Of a DNA stretch of 64,000 nt, positions 48,148-58,954 are shown piece after piece. Location of the stretch: NCBI GenBank assembly GCA_017607445.1, contig JAEVHH010000001.1:3658001-3722000 (forward strand), in the 5' to 3' direction. Below the pieces are notes generated by a model. The model saw only the letters and a list, made by a program, of their open reading frames with translations, was not told the DNA's origin and searched no databases. Positions within the stretch are counted from its first letter, which is position 1. Each line of letters opens with the position of its first letter. Source of the stretch: Histoplasma ohiense (taxonomy: Eukaryota; Ascomycota; Eurotiomycetes; Onygenales; Ajellomycetaceae). The translations under genes and the position numbers were made by a program.

Positions 48148-48915
48148 AGACAGATAAATTACATATTGAATGACAGTGAATTAGAATAGAATCATACAAT
48201 GAAACAATTAAAAACTGAACATTCAGTATAAAATATAGTGTGAATTTTCATCAAGATTTATAGTGCTGTCTAGTTGTTTTTTTGTCAATGCAATACTTAT
48301 GATAGTGTCCTCTGTAGAGAAACAATGTGATGTTCACCCTCTACTGTGAAACTGTCTAGAAGTGCAATATTTGATATTTATAAGTGATAAAAAGATAATC
48401 GGGCTTAAGGAATATTAACATGGTACCCACACAAAATCAAAAACCAGAACCATTCAGAAGATTTACCAAACAAGACCAATAGAGTTGCAATTCTTAATCA
48501 AATACAGAGAATGCTATCAAAAGTATTGCATCAGCAAAAATACAACTAAACAGCACTATAAACTTTGATGAAAATTCACACTGTATTTTATACTGAATGT
48601 TCAGTTTTTGATTGTTTCATTGTATGATTCTATTCTCATTCACTGTCATTTAATATGTAATCTATCTGTCTATCAATTTAATCTGACTCTCATTTAACAT
48701 GATATTCATCTGTCATTCATCATATAGTCAGATGAGTATTATATTAGAGTTAATTCTAACTCTAAGATGAGATACTGAAGATGAAATTGAGGAAAAAAGA
48801 AATCAATTTCATAAAAATAGTGATCTGAAGCTAAATGTAATTAGTCATTACAATACAGTGGCGCTCCTTAGCTGTATAAATTGCGCAATAGTTTTGGTAG
48901 GGTCCTCTTAGTCTT
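48148..48915 (+). repeat. Right arm and loop of a large inverted repeat (R3)
   Basis: Segments 48148-48300 and 48510-48665 are reverse complements, continuing outward as R2 (47258-47495) and R3 (48665-48910). Without the nested element the arms are about 400 bp each around a loop of about 210 bp (48300-48510). R3 ends TACAGTGGCGCTCCTTAGC at 48855-48873, which looks like a Tc1/mariner-type end preceded by TA. It lies exactly at the change from AT-rich to normal composition. Confidence 0.7.
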
Positions 48916-50030
48916 AACTAGTTAGCCGCATGATCGAATTTAGGGCTGGAGGCTCTGCAGATGCGATCTGGATTTCGATGCTAAGCTTTATTCAGCCGCA
49001 AGAGCTCCACTTTCTTCATCATCGAACCAATCACAGCGCCGCCCCCCCCCCAGCTACCCCAGATTTTGGCTACTTCCACTCGCGGCAAGGATCGCCCGAT
49101 TGCAGCCCCAACTCAACGACATCACCACCATCGTCAGGGATGCATGGCCGAAGTCTTGATAACAATTCACGGAGGACAGTTCATGGCTATTGCTTTGCTG
49201 GTTCGTCCCATCGACTCTGATCCCTGCGATCCCGAGGCTGAAGCTGAAGCTGAAGCATCTTGTCTCTCCAAAGCTGGCGTTGTACGGAGCTAGTCCTGGT
49301 TTTCACTCAAATATTTCTACGCTTCGGCTACGATCGCAAGAACTGGTGGCTACTTCCAATGGAATACATACAGGTCGTACATTCCTCGATGTCGGCAGAT
49401 CTGGAAGTGTTGTATCTTGATTCCATTCAAGACAACAGATAACCCTGGCAAAATCGAATCGAGAATCCAGGATGACAGAATTATGTTTTCATGGATTATC
49501 CACTTCGTCGATTCGCCTTTCCCCTGTACCTTTATTTAACCTTTTGGCCCTAACAGATTAGGTTTTGCGAACTTTATCTCTTTTCTCCATCCCTAAAACT
49601 TTAATTCGTTCGCTTTACGACATCTTCGGTGCTCTCTTGATCGTGCATTCAGCTCATTGAAAATCCACAGCCATGCATAGCCCTTCGTATGTGACGGGGA
49701 GCTAGTCGTCTAGGCGTGATTCATAGATGTTTCGATAAGTCAAGTTGCAGCTGTACCACAGCGCAGTGATGCAATAATGTGTTACCCCAGCTTCTTGCAA
49801 CGAATGCAACTCTAAGTACTGGTACACAGCCCCATTAATTTGGCTAGTTGTTTAGACAGACGTCATATATTATTCTATTTTGAATTTGACTCTTGTCCAT
49901 GTTTCTATTTCTAGCATCAGTTAGCCTGCCCATGATGAGACACTGCCTATTGAATGGACAGGTTTTTGAACATGGCCTATCAGGAACCAGGCGGGTATGA
50001 TGCTAAAGAGGGGTTTAAAGCAGGCCATGG
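48916..50030. other. Intergenic region at the isochore edge
   Basis: Normal GC. Open frames at 48930-49442 overlap one another on the plus strand in different frames, contain a C homopolymer (about 49036) and a GCTGAA repeat, and show no domain. I see no gene. It probably contains the distal promoter of the secreted-protein gene. Confidence 0.5.
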
Positions 50031-50035
50031 AGAAG

Positions 50036-50103
50036 GCTCGAAGATATAAAAAGGTGCGGATTTCCTCTCTTTTTACTTCTTCTTTTTTCCTTCTTTTTTA
50101 ACA
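50036..50103 (+). promoter_or_regulatory. Core promoter: TATA box and pyrimidine stretch
   Basis: TATAAAAA at 50045-50052 is followed by a CT-rich run (50059-50100), the usual arrangement in strongly expressed filamentous-fungal genes. It is about 210 bp upstream of the ATG at 50261. Confidence 0.55.
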
Positions 50104-50260
50104 AGCACCCAGTCGTTCGTTCCCTAAGTTGAAGATATTCAAATACTCCTTTTTTTCAATACATATATTTAATGTAATAAACTCTTCCATCATTCCCAAT
50201 CGACTTGCAGTATATCAAAACCCATTTTAATCGCAGCTCAATAAATAATCAACCGCAAAA

Positions 50261-50674
50261 ATGCTGAACATCAAATCGATCTCAACCCTCCTCCTCCTTG
50301 CCAGCTCCTCCCTCCTCGTCGCTGCCCGCCCGGGAGAATATCCCACGGACAAGGACCCTATTGATAAGAAGCCCAAGCCAAAGCCCGCCCCCTTCTGCGG
50401 CACCTGCAACCCTATCTCAGGCAAGAACCACTGTGATATAACCACTTCTTGCATCAACACTGGCAAGCGCTTCCACTGTGCCTGCCGGGCTGGCTTCAAG
50501 GCCAGCAAGGACAACTACGACATCTACAAGCAATTCCGTCTGCCATTCAAGAACTTCGAGTTCCTCGTCTTCACTCCCGAATATACCGAGTGCGATATCC
50601 TTTGCGACGATAACACGAAGCCGGCCAATGAGCTTTGCCAAGAGGTTCCGCTTTATAAACACTGCGAGGCATAA
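50261..50674 (+). CDS. Small secreted cysteine-rich protein with EGF-like signature
   Basis: A single exon of 137 aa. Residues 1-22 form a signal peptide (MLNIKSISTLLLLASSS then VAA-RP as likely cleavage). A short basic Pro/Lys-rich linker (about 31-43) is followed by ten cysteines at 46, 49, 58, 64, 73, 75, 111, 115, 126 and 135. C58-x5-C64-x8-C73-x-C75 with a following Gly looks like an EGF-like core; the second half has four Cys around an aromatic stretch (KNFEFLVF). An even number of Cys fits a disulphide-bonded extracellular protein. Secreted EGF-like proteins are known in Ajellomycetaceae, but I cannot show homology to a named one. Start is the only ATG with a signal sequence. Function unknown. 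Confidence 0.85.
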   Translation: MLNIKSISTLLLLASSSLLVAARPGEYPTDKDPIDKKPKPKPAPFCGTCNPISGKNHCDITTSCINTGKRFHCACRAGFKASKDNYDIYKQFRLPFKNFEFLVFTPEYTECDILCDDNTKPANELCQEVPLYKHCEA

Positions 50675-51353
50675 GCCGCGTTTCTCTTGTTCTTCACTCA
50701 CTAGAGAAGTGGGATCGTATGTTTTGGGGTATTCGGATTTGTTTTTTCCAAGTATTTTGAACACGTTGCTTGCTTTGTTCGTTTGTAATGGAGAGTTAGT
50801 TGGGACAGCGGGGTGAGAGAGACAACTAATTTTTGCGGGTCGGGGAAAGCTTCATCTATGTGCTCCAAATAGGGGTTTTCGTGTTTCCTATTGATAGCAA
50901 TAAATACTGATGAAGTCGGACATAGGGAAACATCTTGTGTGCAAAATTATTTTAATACATGGCTTAGACTCCTTTTGGTTCCTTGAATAGTTATTATTTA
51001 ATCTTAAAAGATGTTCACTTGTGGGCTATAAAATTTACATAACAGAAGCAATTATTTCTCTATTGTTGCATGGACATCTTTCGAAAAGATTGGTTCACCA
51101 CCTTTGAAACTCTTCCATTTCAAGGGAAGCAAAGGAAACAAAAGTGATGGCAGATCCAAACCCATATAGATAGATAGATAGATAGATATAGATATACTCT
51201 ACTCTAGAATCTTTACCTCTAAAAATCGCACGCAAACTAACCAGGATCACCGAATCGAAAGGCCACAGGCTAAATTTATTAGCCTGGAAACTAAAAGCTT
51301 CGCGCAAAAAGGAAGCCGAAAGAATGAAATGTCCAAAGGAAAATTAGGATGGG
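50675..51353. other. 3' intergenic region
   Basis: Convergent space between the secreted-protein gene and the ligase gene. It contains a short (GATA)n run near 51168-51187 and AATAAA near 50901. No gene seen. Confidence 0.5.
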
Positions 51354-53208
51354 CTACAGCTTGGCCTTCATCCGACCATCAGCGTTCTCCTTTTCCGCCT
51401 GTTCCTTCAGTGTACGTCTCAAGATCTTCCCACTAGGGCTTTTAGGAATCTCGTCGATGAACCTCACTCCTCCGCGCAGCCGTTTATGAGGAGCCACTTT
51501 ACCCGCAAGCCATTTCATGATCTTCTCCGCTTCCGCCTTCTCTGCCGCGGGCCCGGCAGCTTTGTCTTTCAACACAACGTAGGCGCGCGGTACCTCAGAA
51601 CCATGCTCTTCGCTCTCAACGCCAATGACCGCAGCGTCATCAATCGCCTCGTTCTCCATAAGAATACCCTCAAGCTCCGCCGGGGCAACCTGGAACCCCT
51701 TGTATTTGATGAGCTCCTTGACACGATCGGTTATGTATAGATTACCATGCTCGTCCTGATGCCCGACATCGCCGGTGCGGAACCAGCCATCGGCGGAAAG
51801 ACACTGCGCCGTCGCCTCTGGGTTGTTCAAGTATCCAAGAAAGACGTTGGGGCCACGGATATAGATCTCTCCTGTCTGCCCAATGGGCAGCTCGACAGGC
51901 TCGCAGCCATCGTCGGGCGAAGTCATATACTTGATTTCCTGGTTCGGTAGCAAGCGGCCAACTGAGCCAATGTATTTGTCCCAATCCGCCCATGTTTGCG
52001 TATGGGTTGTGGGGCTCGTCTCGCTGAGACCGTAGCCCTGCTTGACACCCGTCTTGATGCGGGTGGACATGGCTTCGACGAGCTCACGACTGAGCGGCGC
52101 CGCACCGCAGTTCAAAAGTCTCAGGGAGGAGAGGTTGTACTTGTCGACGACGGGGTGTTTTGCGAGGAGGACGACGACGGGGGGTACTATGTAGGAGAAG
52201 GTGATGCGGAACTTCTGGACGTGGGCGCACCATTTTTCGATGTCGAATTTGGACATTACTACCAGATGCAAGCCAGTGTACATGGATTTGTGAATGATGC
52301 AGGTCAACCCTGAAGTTTTGCACATTAGATACTGCGGAAGATAAAGAAAATTTGAAACAAGGAGGGCTTGGAATAGGCGCGTGTGTACCGTATATGTGGA
52401 AGAATGGTAGAAAAGCCAACACTTTATCCCTATCCCAGCTCAGGTTTCCCAGCTCTCCAGCAGTAAACTGTAGGATATTCGAAACGATATTGCGATGCGA
52501 CAGCATAACGCCCTTGGGCACACCGGTCGTCCCCGAACTAAAACACAGAAACGCCAAGTCCTTCGCTGGATCGATGCGCGTCTTGCGATATCTCGTGGCT
52601 TTCGATATATTCCGCACTGAGGTGAAATGTTTAAACTTCGCACTCGGGTCCCGCGCATCGCCCAGGAGGATGATACGGCTATCAGGAATCCCGGCCAGTT
52701 TCGCGGCGGCGGTGGCAGTGGGCAGGAGCGCCATTTGAGTAACGAGCGCTTTGGCGTTTGTCCCCTTGAGCTGGAAGGCCAATTCATCCACGGTATATGT
52801 CGGGTTTGCTGGGGAGACGACACCGCCAGCCCAATGGGCTCCCCACATCACGGGGGGCATGTCGATGTTGTTGGGGGAGATGATGGCTAAGACGTCGCCC
52901 TTTTGCCAATCCCAAGTGGCCTTTAGACCCATTCCAAAGTCTAGGGCGGTGGACTTCACTTGGGAATAGGTGTATGAGCGGAGGGTATCGGCATCCTCGA
53001 GCATCACTATTCGTCGGCGCATTAGTAGAAGTTAAGAGAGTTTGGATTTAGCTTCTAAACGGCTGATCGGTGAGATCACAGCCGGTTAGATTGCATCTAT
53101 CAACAAACCTTGATCATCAGGGAAAGGCTCCCACTTATTCTCGAAAAGAAGAGTCCATACATCGATATTTGGAATCTCTAATGGCGGGTACGGCGATTGA
53201 GCCGGCAT
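51354..53208 (-). CDS. 4-coumarate-CoA ligase-like peroxisomal acyl-CoA synthetase
   Basis: Three exons: 53208-53109, 53006-52389, 52309-51354 (557 aa). Intron 1 (102 bp) has a TACTAAT branch point 14 bases from the AG; intron 2 is 79 bp. The enzyme would activate a carboxylic acid with ATP to an acyl-AMP and then to the CoA thioester. Visible adenylation motifs are SSGTTGVPKGV (about residue 190), YGLSETSPTTH, GWFRTGDVG, then DRVKELIKYKGFQV, and the C-terminal catalytic Lys in KSPSGKILRR. The C-terminus AKL is a PTS1 peroxisomal signal. The length and motif order are those of the 4CL-like family; fungal members include beta-oxidation and secondary-metabolite enzymes, and the substrate cannot be told. 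The start at 53208 gives the usual short N-terminus; an in-frame upstream ATG at 53292 is less likely. Confidence 0.92.
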
Positions 53209-54027
53209 GATTGGCGACTTGACGAGAGGCCAGCTCGAAAAGAAAAAAAAACAACGGACGATACTGGTACGCTCCCCAAAAACAGATTCCAAAGCTCAAC
53301 GGCAAACGAATGGCCCAATGGAAGTGAAGATGCAGCGCTGTGAGGTGCAAGATGGCGCTGAAGCTGGAGATCATGGATATCAAGATCATTGATGGCGGAG
53401 AAAACGCCAATGTGGAGGCCAGCGACTTCGGGCTTCGGCAATTCCACTCGCTGGGCGGCGGAGCTAGCCGCATCTGTCGTCTTGGCATGCCGAAATTTGT
53501 CTCTGCCGAGGTCTTTCCCAATCTGAATGCCAGCGGAAGGCGGAAGGAATCAACCAGCATACACAACATATTTAACTAGATAAAACACTACATTAAGGAC
53601 TTGGTCACCAATTCGGGCTATTCATACTAATACAACAACAGATTCTTTTTCGTTAATGGTTCTGGACAGGTTGATTCTTGATCCCCAGTCCTACCTGATT
53701 CGACGATTACCTCCATTACCTCCATTACCTCCCAGCGCCTTGAAACGAAGGAAAAAACGCGAGATAAGAGGAAATCACTGATAACACAAAACTCGTAGAA
53801 GTAAATGGAATCGTAGAACACGTGATCTCACAAAGAATATAGGGGACCAGAACCCCTGAGTAAATCTTGGTCCTGGTAAGCTATCGAGAGATTCCTTCCC
53901 CCGCCCCTGACATCGATATTGGAACCAAAAAAAATGTAAGCAATCACTAGAGAATCGATAGGTTATCGATATAGGAACGTTTGTTGACAATAAAAGCAGT
54001 TTTTTGCTTCGAATAGAATCAGAAATC
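53209..54027. other. Intergenic region
   Basis: Divergent promoter space between the ligase and the gene at 54028. Frames on either strand (for example 53135-53569 minus) overlap the ligase 5' end and have no domain. No gene seen. Confidence 0.5.
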
Positions 54028-54797
54028 ATGTCGTTTACTCCCGTTAACCAGCCAGTCCAGGATCTAGTCAATGAAGAATACGTCGCAGCAGGTCCTGCGA
54101 CGGAAGAAAATACCACAGAGGATGTAGCCATGGAGCCAAGCGCTCACGGCCTGGAGCCGGGGAGCTGTGTCCGCTGCCTCAAGTCGATAGGAGATGTGCC
54201 TCTCTGTGTGTGCGAGGTTGCATTTAAGAATTGCAAGAGATATCACAACAATAGATCTCACTGCGATCCCATAAGTTTATTGAAGTGATATCGAGGATTT
54301 TGATAATAAAGTTAACATTGTAATAGATGCCCACGCGTTTTAAAGAACAGGCTATGGTGTTAGAGGTGTTGTTCCAAGAGGGCCCAGGAAAGTACACCGA
54401 ATTGCTGGCGATGCGGAAGCAATTCATAAAGGAACTCAGCATGTATTACTTGTTTGAATGTAATAAAATCAACGGAGACATTCCCAGCGCTTCACGGCGC
54501 CGAAAGGCGTGTGTTGCTGCTGGGAGGACCCCTATCAAGGGGAAATCTGTTGCTGCGCCGGCCTCTGCTGGCCCCCCTGCTCCTCCTGCTGCTGCTCCTG
54601 TGGTTGTACGGAACCCAGCCCCCTCCCCCGAAGCTCTTGTGATTCTGCAGCGGATTGAAACCGCTCAGAAGGAAATGAATGAAAAAATGGAAAAGATGGT
54701 CACGCAGATGGGGGAGATGGCTCAAAACATCGAATGTTTGGAATTGATGTTTTATACAGTACATATAACCAAAGGAATTTCGCTAGATAATCGCTAA
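54028..54797 (+). CDS. Small Cys-rich protein with A/P-rich linker and coiled coil, exon join unresolved
   Basis: Two plus-strand segments. The first (54028-54288) carries an acidic leader and a cluster CVRC...C-x-C...CKRYHNNRSHC-DPI. The second (54327-54797) has a helical segment, a basic RRRK stretch, an Ala/Pro-rich linker (about 54545-54640) and a C-terminal coiled coil (Glu/Lys/Met heptads, about 54645-54740). They look like one gene with a short intron (candidate donor GTGATA at 54285, acceptor TAATAG at 54326). That join does not keep the frame, so either a different splice or a frameshift is involved. The Cys spacing C-x2-[C]-x6-C-x2-I, with the second Cys replaced by Tyr, matches the decayed gene at 30000-31150. 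No named family is recognised; a small nucleic-acid or metal-binding protein is a guess. Confidence 0.5.
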
Positions 54798-55187
54798 CAG
54801 ATCGTAGCTTGTAGGAAGGATTGGAAAATTTGAAAGGGAACTTGATATCATGAAGGAAGATTGAATTATGGTTCTGTGGCAGTGTTCTGGGGGGTTCTTT
54901 TGTTGTTTTAGATAGTTTTTACCAAGTGCACAATGCCCATAATAATATCTTGGTTCTTTGCTTTTTCCTTCCGATCAGGGTCTGAAATCGTATCGTAGCC
55001 TCATTAAACTCCTAAAACCTTGTAGGATAAAAAGGAGAAGAGTGCCACTAAGCTTCAAGAACCTTTTACAGTTCGAAGCAGAAGCGTACGTAGATAGAAA
55101 CTCCAAAACCTTATAGGAAAAATAGGAGAACTACAGATGTTGTGTCCTGGAATGCTTCTTCTTAACAAGGGGTCGATTTCGATTTAC
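54798..55187. other. Intergenic region
   Basis: Contains two similar stretches (AACTCCTAAAACCTTGTAGG near 55009 and AACTCCAAAACCTTATAGG near 55100), a short direct repeat. No gene seen. Confidence 0.45.
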
Positions 55188-56596
55188 CTTCTCATATTCT
55201 TCGAGAAGGTTGCGGGAATTCAAAAGGTTATCAGGGGGTTCCCAAGTATTCTCAGTATTAGGATATCCTTCCCACTTGACAAGAAAATAATAGAAAAGTC
55301 ATCCTTCAATGCCGTTTGTAGTGCTCGTGCTTGACGCTGGTTTGTAACCATCTTGCTGCATTGCGATGGCAACTTTTGAGCGGAGATTGGATACGGAAAG
55401 CCCGAAAACATCATCGGGATTGCGTCCTGCTGGGAGCGTGTTGCCGAAGAGCTGTTTCCTAATAACTCGGATAACCTGGTCCGAACCTCCAGTTTGGGGT
55501 TCCGGGAGAATTTCCTACGTATAGGTTGTCGTCAGTCATTTGTGCTGTGGAAAATATGTTATACAAAACTAGCTTACCTCGCGCTGCAACAAGACTTCGC
55601 TGCCTTCAGAATCCATGCCCCAAGTCTCGATCTTTCTCTTTACAAAATCCCCTTCCGCTTTGGTCCATTTTAACAGAATCGCCAATTCGACTTTTCCAGC
55701 AGACCCGACTAACCAGAGCTGCATGTTGTGGTAATATAGCACCATGACCATTAGGTTATCCAAGTCAACGTAACCATTCGTTAAATGGTTGCGCTCATAG
55801 TGATATATATACCCGTGGGCGTGGCCGCCCATCCCACTGCCTATACACTGCGACCGCCAGGCCACAGCGTAGTGGGGAACCACAATGTCATGATTCAACC
55901 GAGGGAGACGCTGAGACCATCCTGGCTCGGTAGCCACAGTCAGAAAATATTCGCCTTCGGGCACAATGCCCATATCTGGCTCTTTTACTGAGCCTGCATA
56001 TCGGCCTTGGAACCTCTGAATGGCTTAAATTTGATGGATATAAATCAGTAACCATAACATAGTTGCTGCAGACGATAATTATTTACTAGTTCCAAGCATC
56101 AAATCCAGCTTGTCGAATCCTGCAGCTGTTATGAACTGCGTTGTTTTCATATTGTTGATCTCCTTGTAAAAAGGCATGCCTGATGACAGTCGTAGGTTCG
56201 CGTAGGCATGGTTTTTATATCGAGCGCCTTGGTAACAAACAGCGTTGTAGCTCAACTTAGTAAGGGCATTCATACCGTTGTATTTGTTTAATTGGTTTGT
56301 CCATATCGGGCTCTCAGCCAGGCAGGGAAACAAGGGAGGATACAATATTAACCTTGGGCAAACAGATTCGAACAGTGGGTTTTCCTGAAGAGAACTAGCC
56401 TCGGTCGGGGCGTCGAATGCGTTAATGTTGTCGTATGTTAGATGGGTTTCCTGGAGAGAATCCCTTACGGCACGAATTATCGTATTGAACAGAGTCTGAG
56501 CAGAAGGGCCATCAGTGTTGTTGATTTCAGTCTGGCTCCGAAGTCCATCATCATGAGGCCGTGGTATTCCAAACGGGGTACTAGTAGTTTGCCCTG
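55188..56596 (-). CDS. Unknown multi-exon protein followed by a frameshifted chromodomain, 5' end unresolved
   Basis: Exons read on the minus strand: about 56596-56090 (acceptor TTAG at 56600), 56015-55578, then 55514 down to 55188 (donor GTAAAT at 55187). The intron 55515-55577 has a GTAAGC donor and keeps the frame; the join near 56090/56015 (donor candidate GTAAAT) does not, so that boundary is uncertain. Exon 2 encodes a soluble, aromatic-rich segment (HAHGYIYHYERNH, MVLYYHNMQLWLVG). Exon 3 ends in FLVKWEGYPNTENTWEPP and LLEEYEK, a chromodomain C-terminal half. The N-terminal half (ALKDDFSII) is in another frame, and an in-frame TGA precedes the domain. Chromodomains bind methylated histone tails and also end some gypsy integrases. 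This may be a pseudogene, or a gene with an unusual splice. Confidence 0.45.
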
Positions 56597-56970
56597 CTAA
56601 TTTCTCAAATAGTTAGACTTCGCGTCAGAAGTATTGGCGATCCAAGCAAGCAGAACTGGAGAATGTGGAGAGATGATAGTTGACACATGAACAGACGACA
56701 CCATACCAGCTTTATTCGGCTTCTTGTTTTTGCATTAGGTGAAAGGTGCAACTCAACAAAGACGAGGGCAGAATGCCACTAATCATCAACACAACTTTTC
56801 ACATTTAGTTAGGTAACTTCTGTATGAGAAATGCGTACAAAGATTACCTGGATGATAATGTATATTCTTCACATACGTCCTCAACACAATCATATATAAT
56901 ATGGAATATACATCTATCTACTAGCTCTCATGCATAATCTCCCATTCTCGAGAACACTTCTCCCCCAAAC

Positions 56971-58712
56971 TCACCGAACATAATCTGGTGCCTGTTCGTT
57001 GTCTGAAGTACCAGTACCAAATCGCGATTCCCCCGGCAGCATCAGTGTTTCATCAGACAGCGCAGGTTCTGAATTCCCCAATTCGCCTTCGTTCGGCGAT
57101 GGGGCCTGCCCATGTCCCCTGTAGATGATCTGAAGTGGTACTTCCAACTCCAAAGCCCTGTGGTAAACCCCTTCCATATGCAGGGCGATTCGAACGCTAT
57201 ACCGCCGGGATACCAGCGCCGAGCTAAAAGTGGGGACAGGACGTTTATCATCTGAATACGTGAAAACGAGCGTTACTTTCGTTTCCCAAGCCCGTCTTTC
57301 TTGAGCTGTCATTGTGCGGACGCAATGGAAAAGGGATTATCAGCAAACCATTTCATCTAACTGAAATTAGAGAATAATAATTGTGATCCAAAGTTATTAC
57401 CTGCGCACTGCGCCTGATGCTCCTCTTTCCATCTACTTCTTCTTACCCACGGCGAAAATTTCATCTTCCGCGACTGCTCATTGATAATCTTCGTATCCTT
57501 CACCATAACCGTCGACGTCAATAGGTCTCGGGTTGCTGGCAAGCGTCGCTGGGGCTCAACAGAGATGAACGTCGTCTGCTTCAACTTTAAAGAAACCACA
57601 CCAAAAGCCGGAGTCGCCGGAGTCGCCGGCGGCATGGACCCACACCTGCTCCTTATCTCTTGCGACTCGCGAAATCTAAGCGTTAGATTGACGGTAGTCG
57701 ATGCCCCGCTCTTTCCCCTATTCATCTCAAGCGGCGCCGGCTCCCTCGTTTCTACAGACAGTAAACCCCGCCGTCGAAAAAGCATCCCGGTCCTCAACAC
57801 AGCCGATCGTGATAATATATAATCCCCGGGGAAATCGCTCGTACATGAGGGCGGCTGGGGCTCCTGCGTCGGAAACAGCATGACATGCCGGAACGTCCCC
57901 GTGGTCGGCCTGCCGTCGCACATGAGATAGGCATGCAGCGTATATGTAATCCTACAGTCGCCACGGAAGTTATTCCGTTCGATCGATGGGGGGACGACGC
58001 TGCCGGCATCGATGCAGAGCGAAGGGGGGAGCGGGTGGACCATTTCTATGGCCGAAGCGCCGCCGCTCTTGGGGATGAGGATGTGGCTGGGGATGGTGAA
58101 TTGGAACGGAAACCTTACTGTTCCTTGGTCATCTGGTTGGTGGTTTCTTCTCTGCAGCGAGGTTTCCATGTGGATGAGCTATTTTTTATATATTATAATA
58201 TGCATGTGAGTATCAGTCACCATGGGCGTAATAGTTGTGTAAATTGGGAGGGGGGCCAGCGATTCGAGTTACCTTCTGTTTCATTTCCATGCGACTGGCC
58301 TGTGCGTATGTCCTTGTTGATGGGCCGAGAGAATTGCGTATCGTGCCTAGTTTTTTTCAAGCCGTATATCTTAACTCATACCGCCCAGGTCTGATGCCGC
58401 TGGAGAAAATCCCAGGGCGCCGAGTGATGGCTGGAGGAGGCAGGCAAGGACGGAAAACAAACCTTCCAGAATAACCCTCACGGAATCAAACTGTGCGCTG
58501 TTGCAGTTGTCAACGACAACGGTCCCTGCCACACAACTGTCGTTGAGGAATATGGGCCCGTGGGAATTTCGGGACACTGATATTAATGTTTGTTAGCAGC
58601 AATTATTCGCCGCTTTTATTCCCTCGAGGGAAATAAGCAAGGGTCCAAAGGGAGTTTTCCTCATTTTTTTTTTCTTACTGTCAAGTTGTATGCTGACGCT
58701 GTTGCCCGTCAT
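56971..58712 (-). CDS. Arrestin-like (alpha-arrestin) protein
   Basis: Five exons: 58712-58679, 58576-58463, 58346-58273, 58178-57401, 57305-56971. All joins keep the frame, giving 444 aa; introns are 102, 116, 94 and 95 bp. The N-terminal half has the arrestin beta-sandwich pattern: SIQLD, GPIFLNDSCVAGTVVV, SVRVILEG, then RTYAQ and GTVRFPFQFTIP. The C-terminal half has the second sandwich: RSAVLRTGMLFRRRG region, VSLKLKQTTFISV, then VPTFSSALVSRRYSVRIAL and LELEVPLQI. Fungal arrestin-related proteins link plasma-membrane transporters or receptors to Rsp5-type ubiquitin ligases. I see no clear PPxY motif in the segments read, so the adaptor role is inference. The family is divergent in sequence and the assignment rests on motif order. 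Confidence 0.85.
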
Positions 58713-58913
58713 CGGAGATGTTGAGTAATTTGGGAGGAATTTCCCCCCTTTTTTTGAGGAAGGAGTTGGGGTATTGATGGGATAGTACACACTCTCAAAA
58801 GCTATGAGGATAGGTACATGTACATGTACCTATAGCAGAGAGGTACTTATGTATTGCGAGTCGCAAGCTAAAAAGCTAGGTTTCTCACAGAAAGAGATGG
58901 ATATGTATATATA

Positions 58914-58954
<41 letters not shown>

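Noticed and set aside
48930..49442. Plus-strand coding region of 60-96 codons
   Set aside because: Four overlapping frames in different phases, low complexity, no domain, no consistent splice signals.
51996..52313. Open frames on the plus strand across the acyl-CoA synthetase gene
   Set aside because: Shadows of the GC-rich coding exon on the opposite strand; the minus frame has all catalytic motifs.
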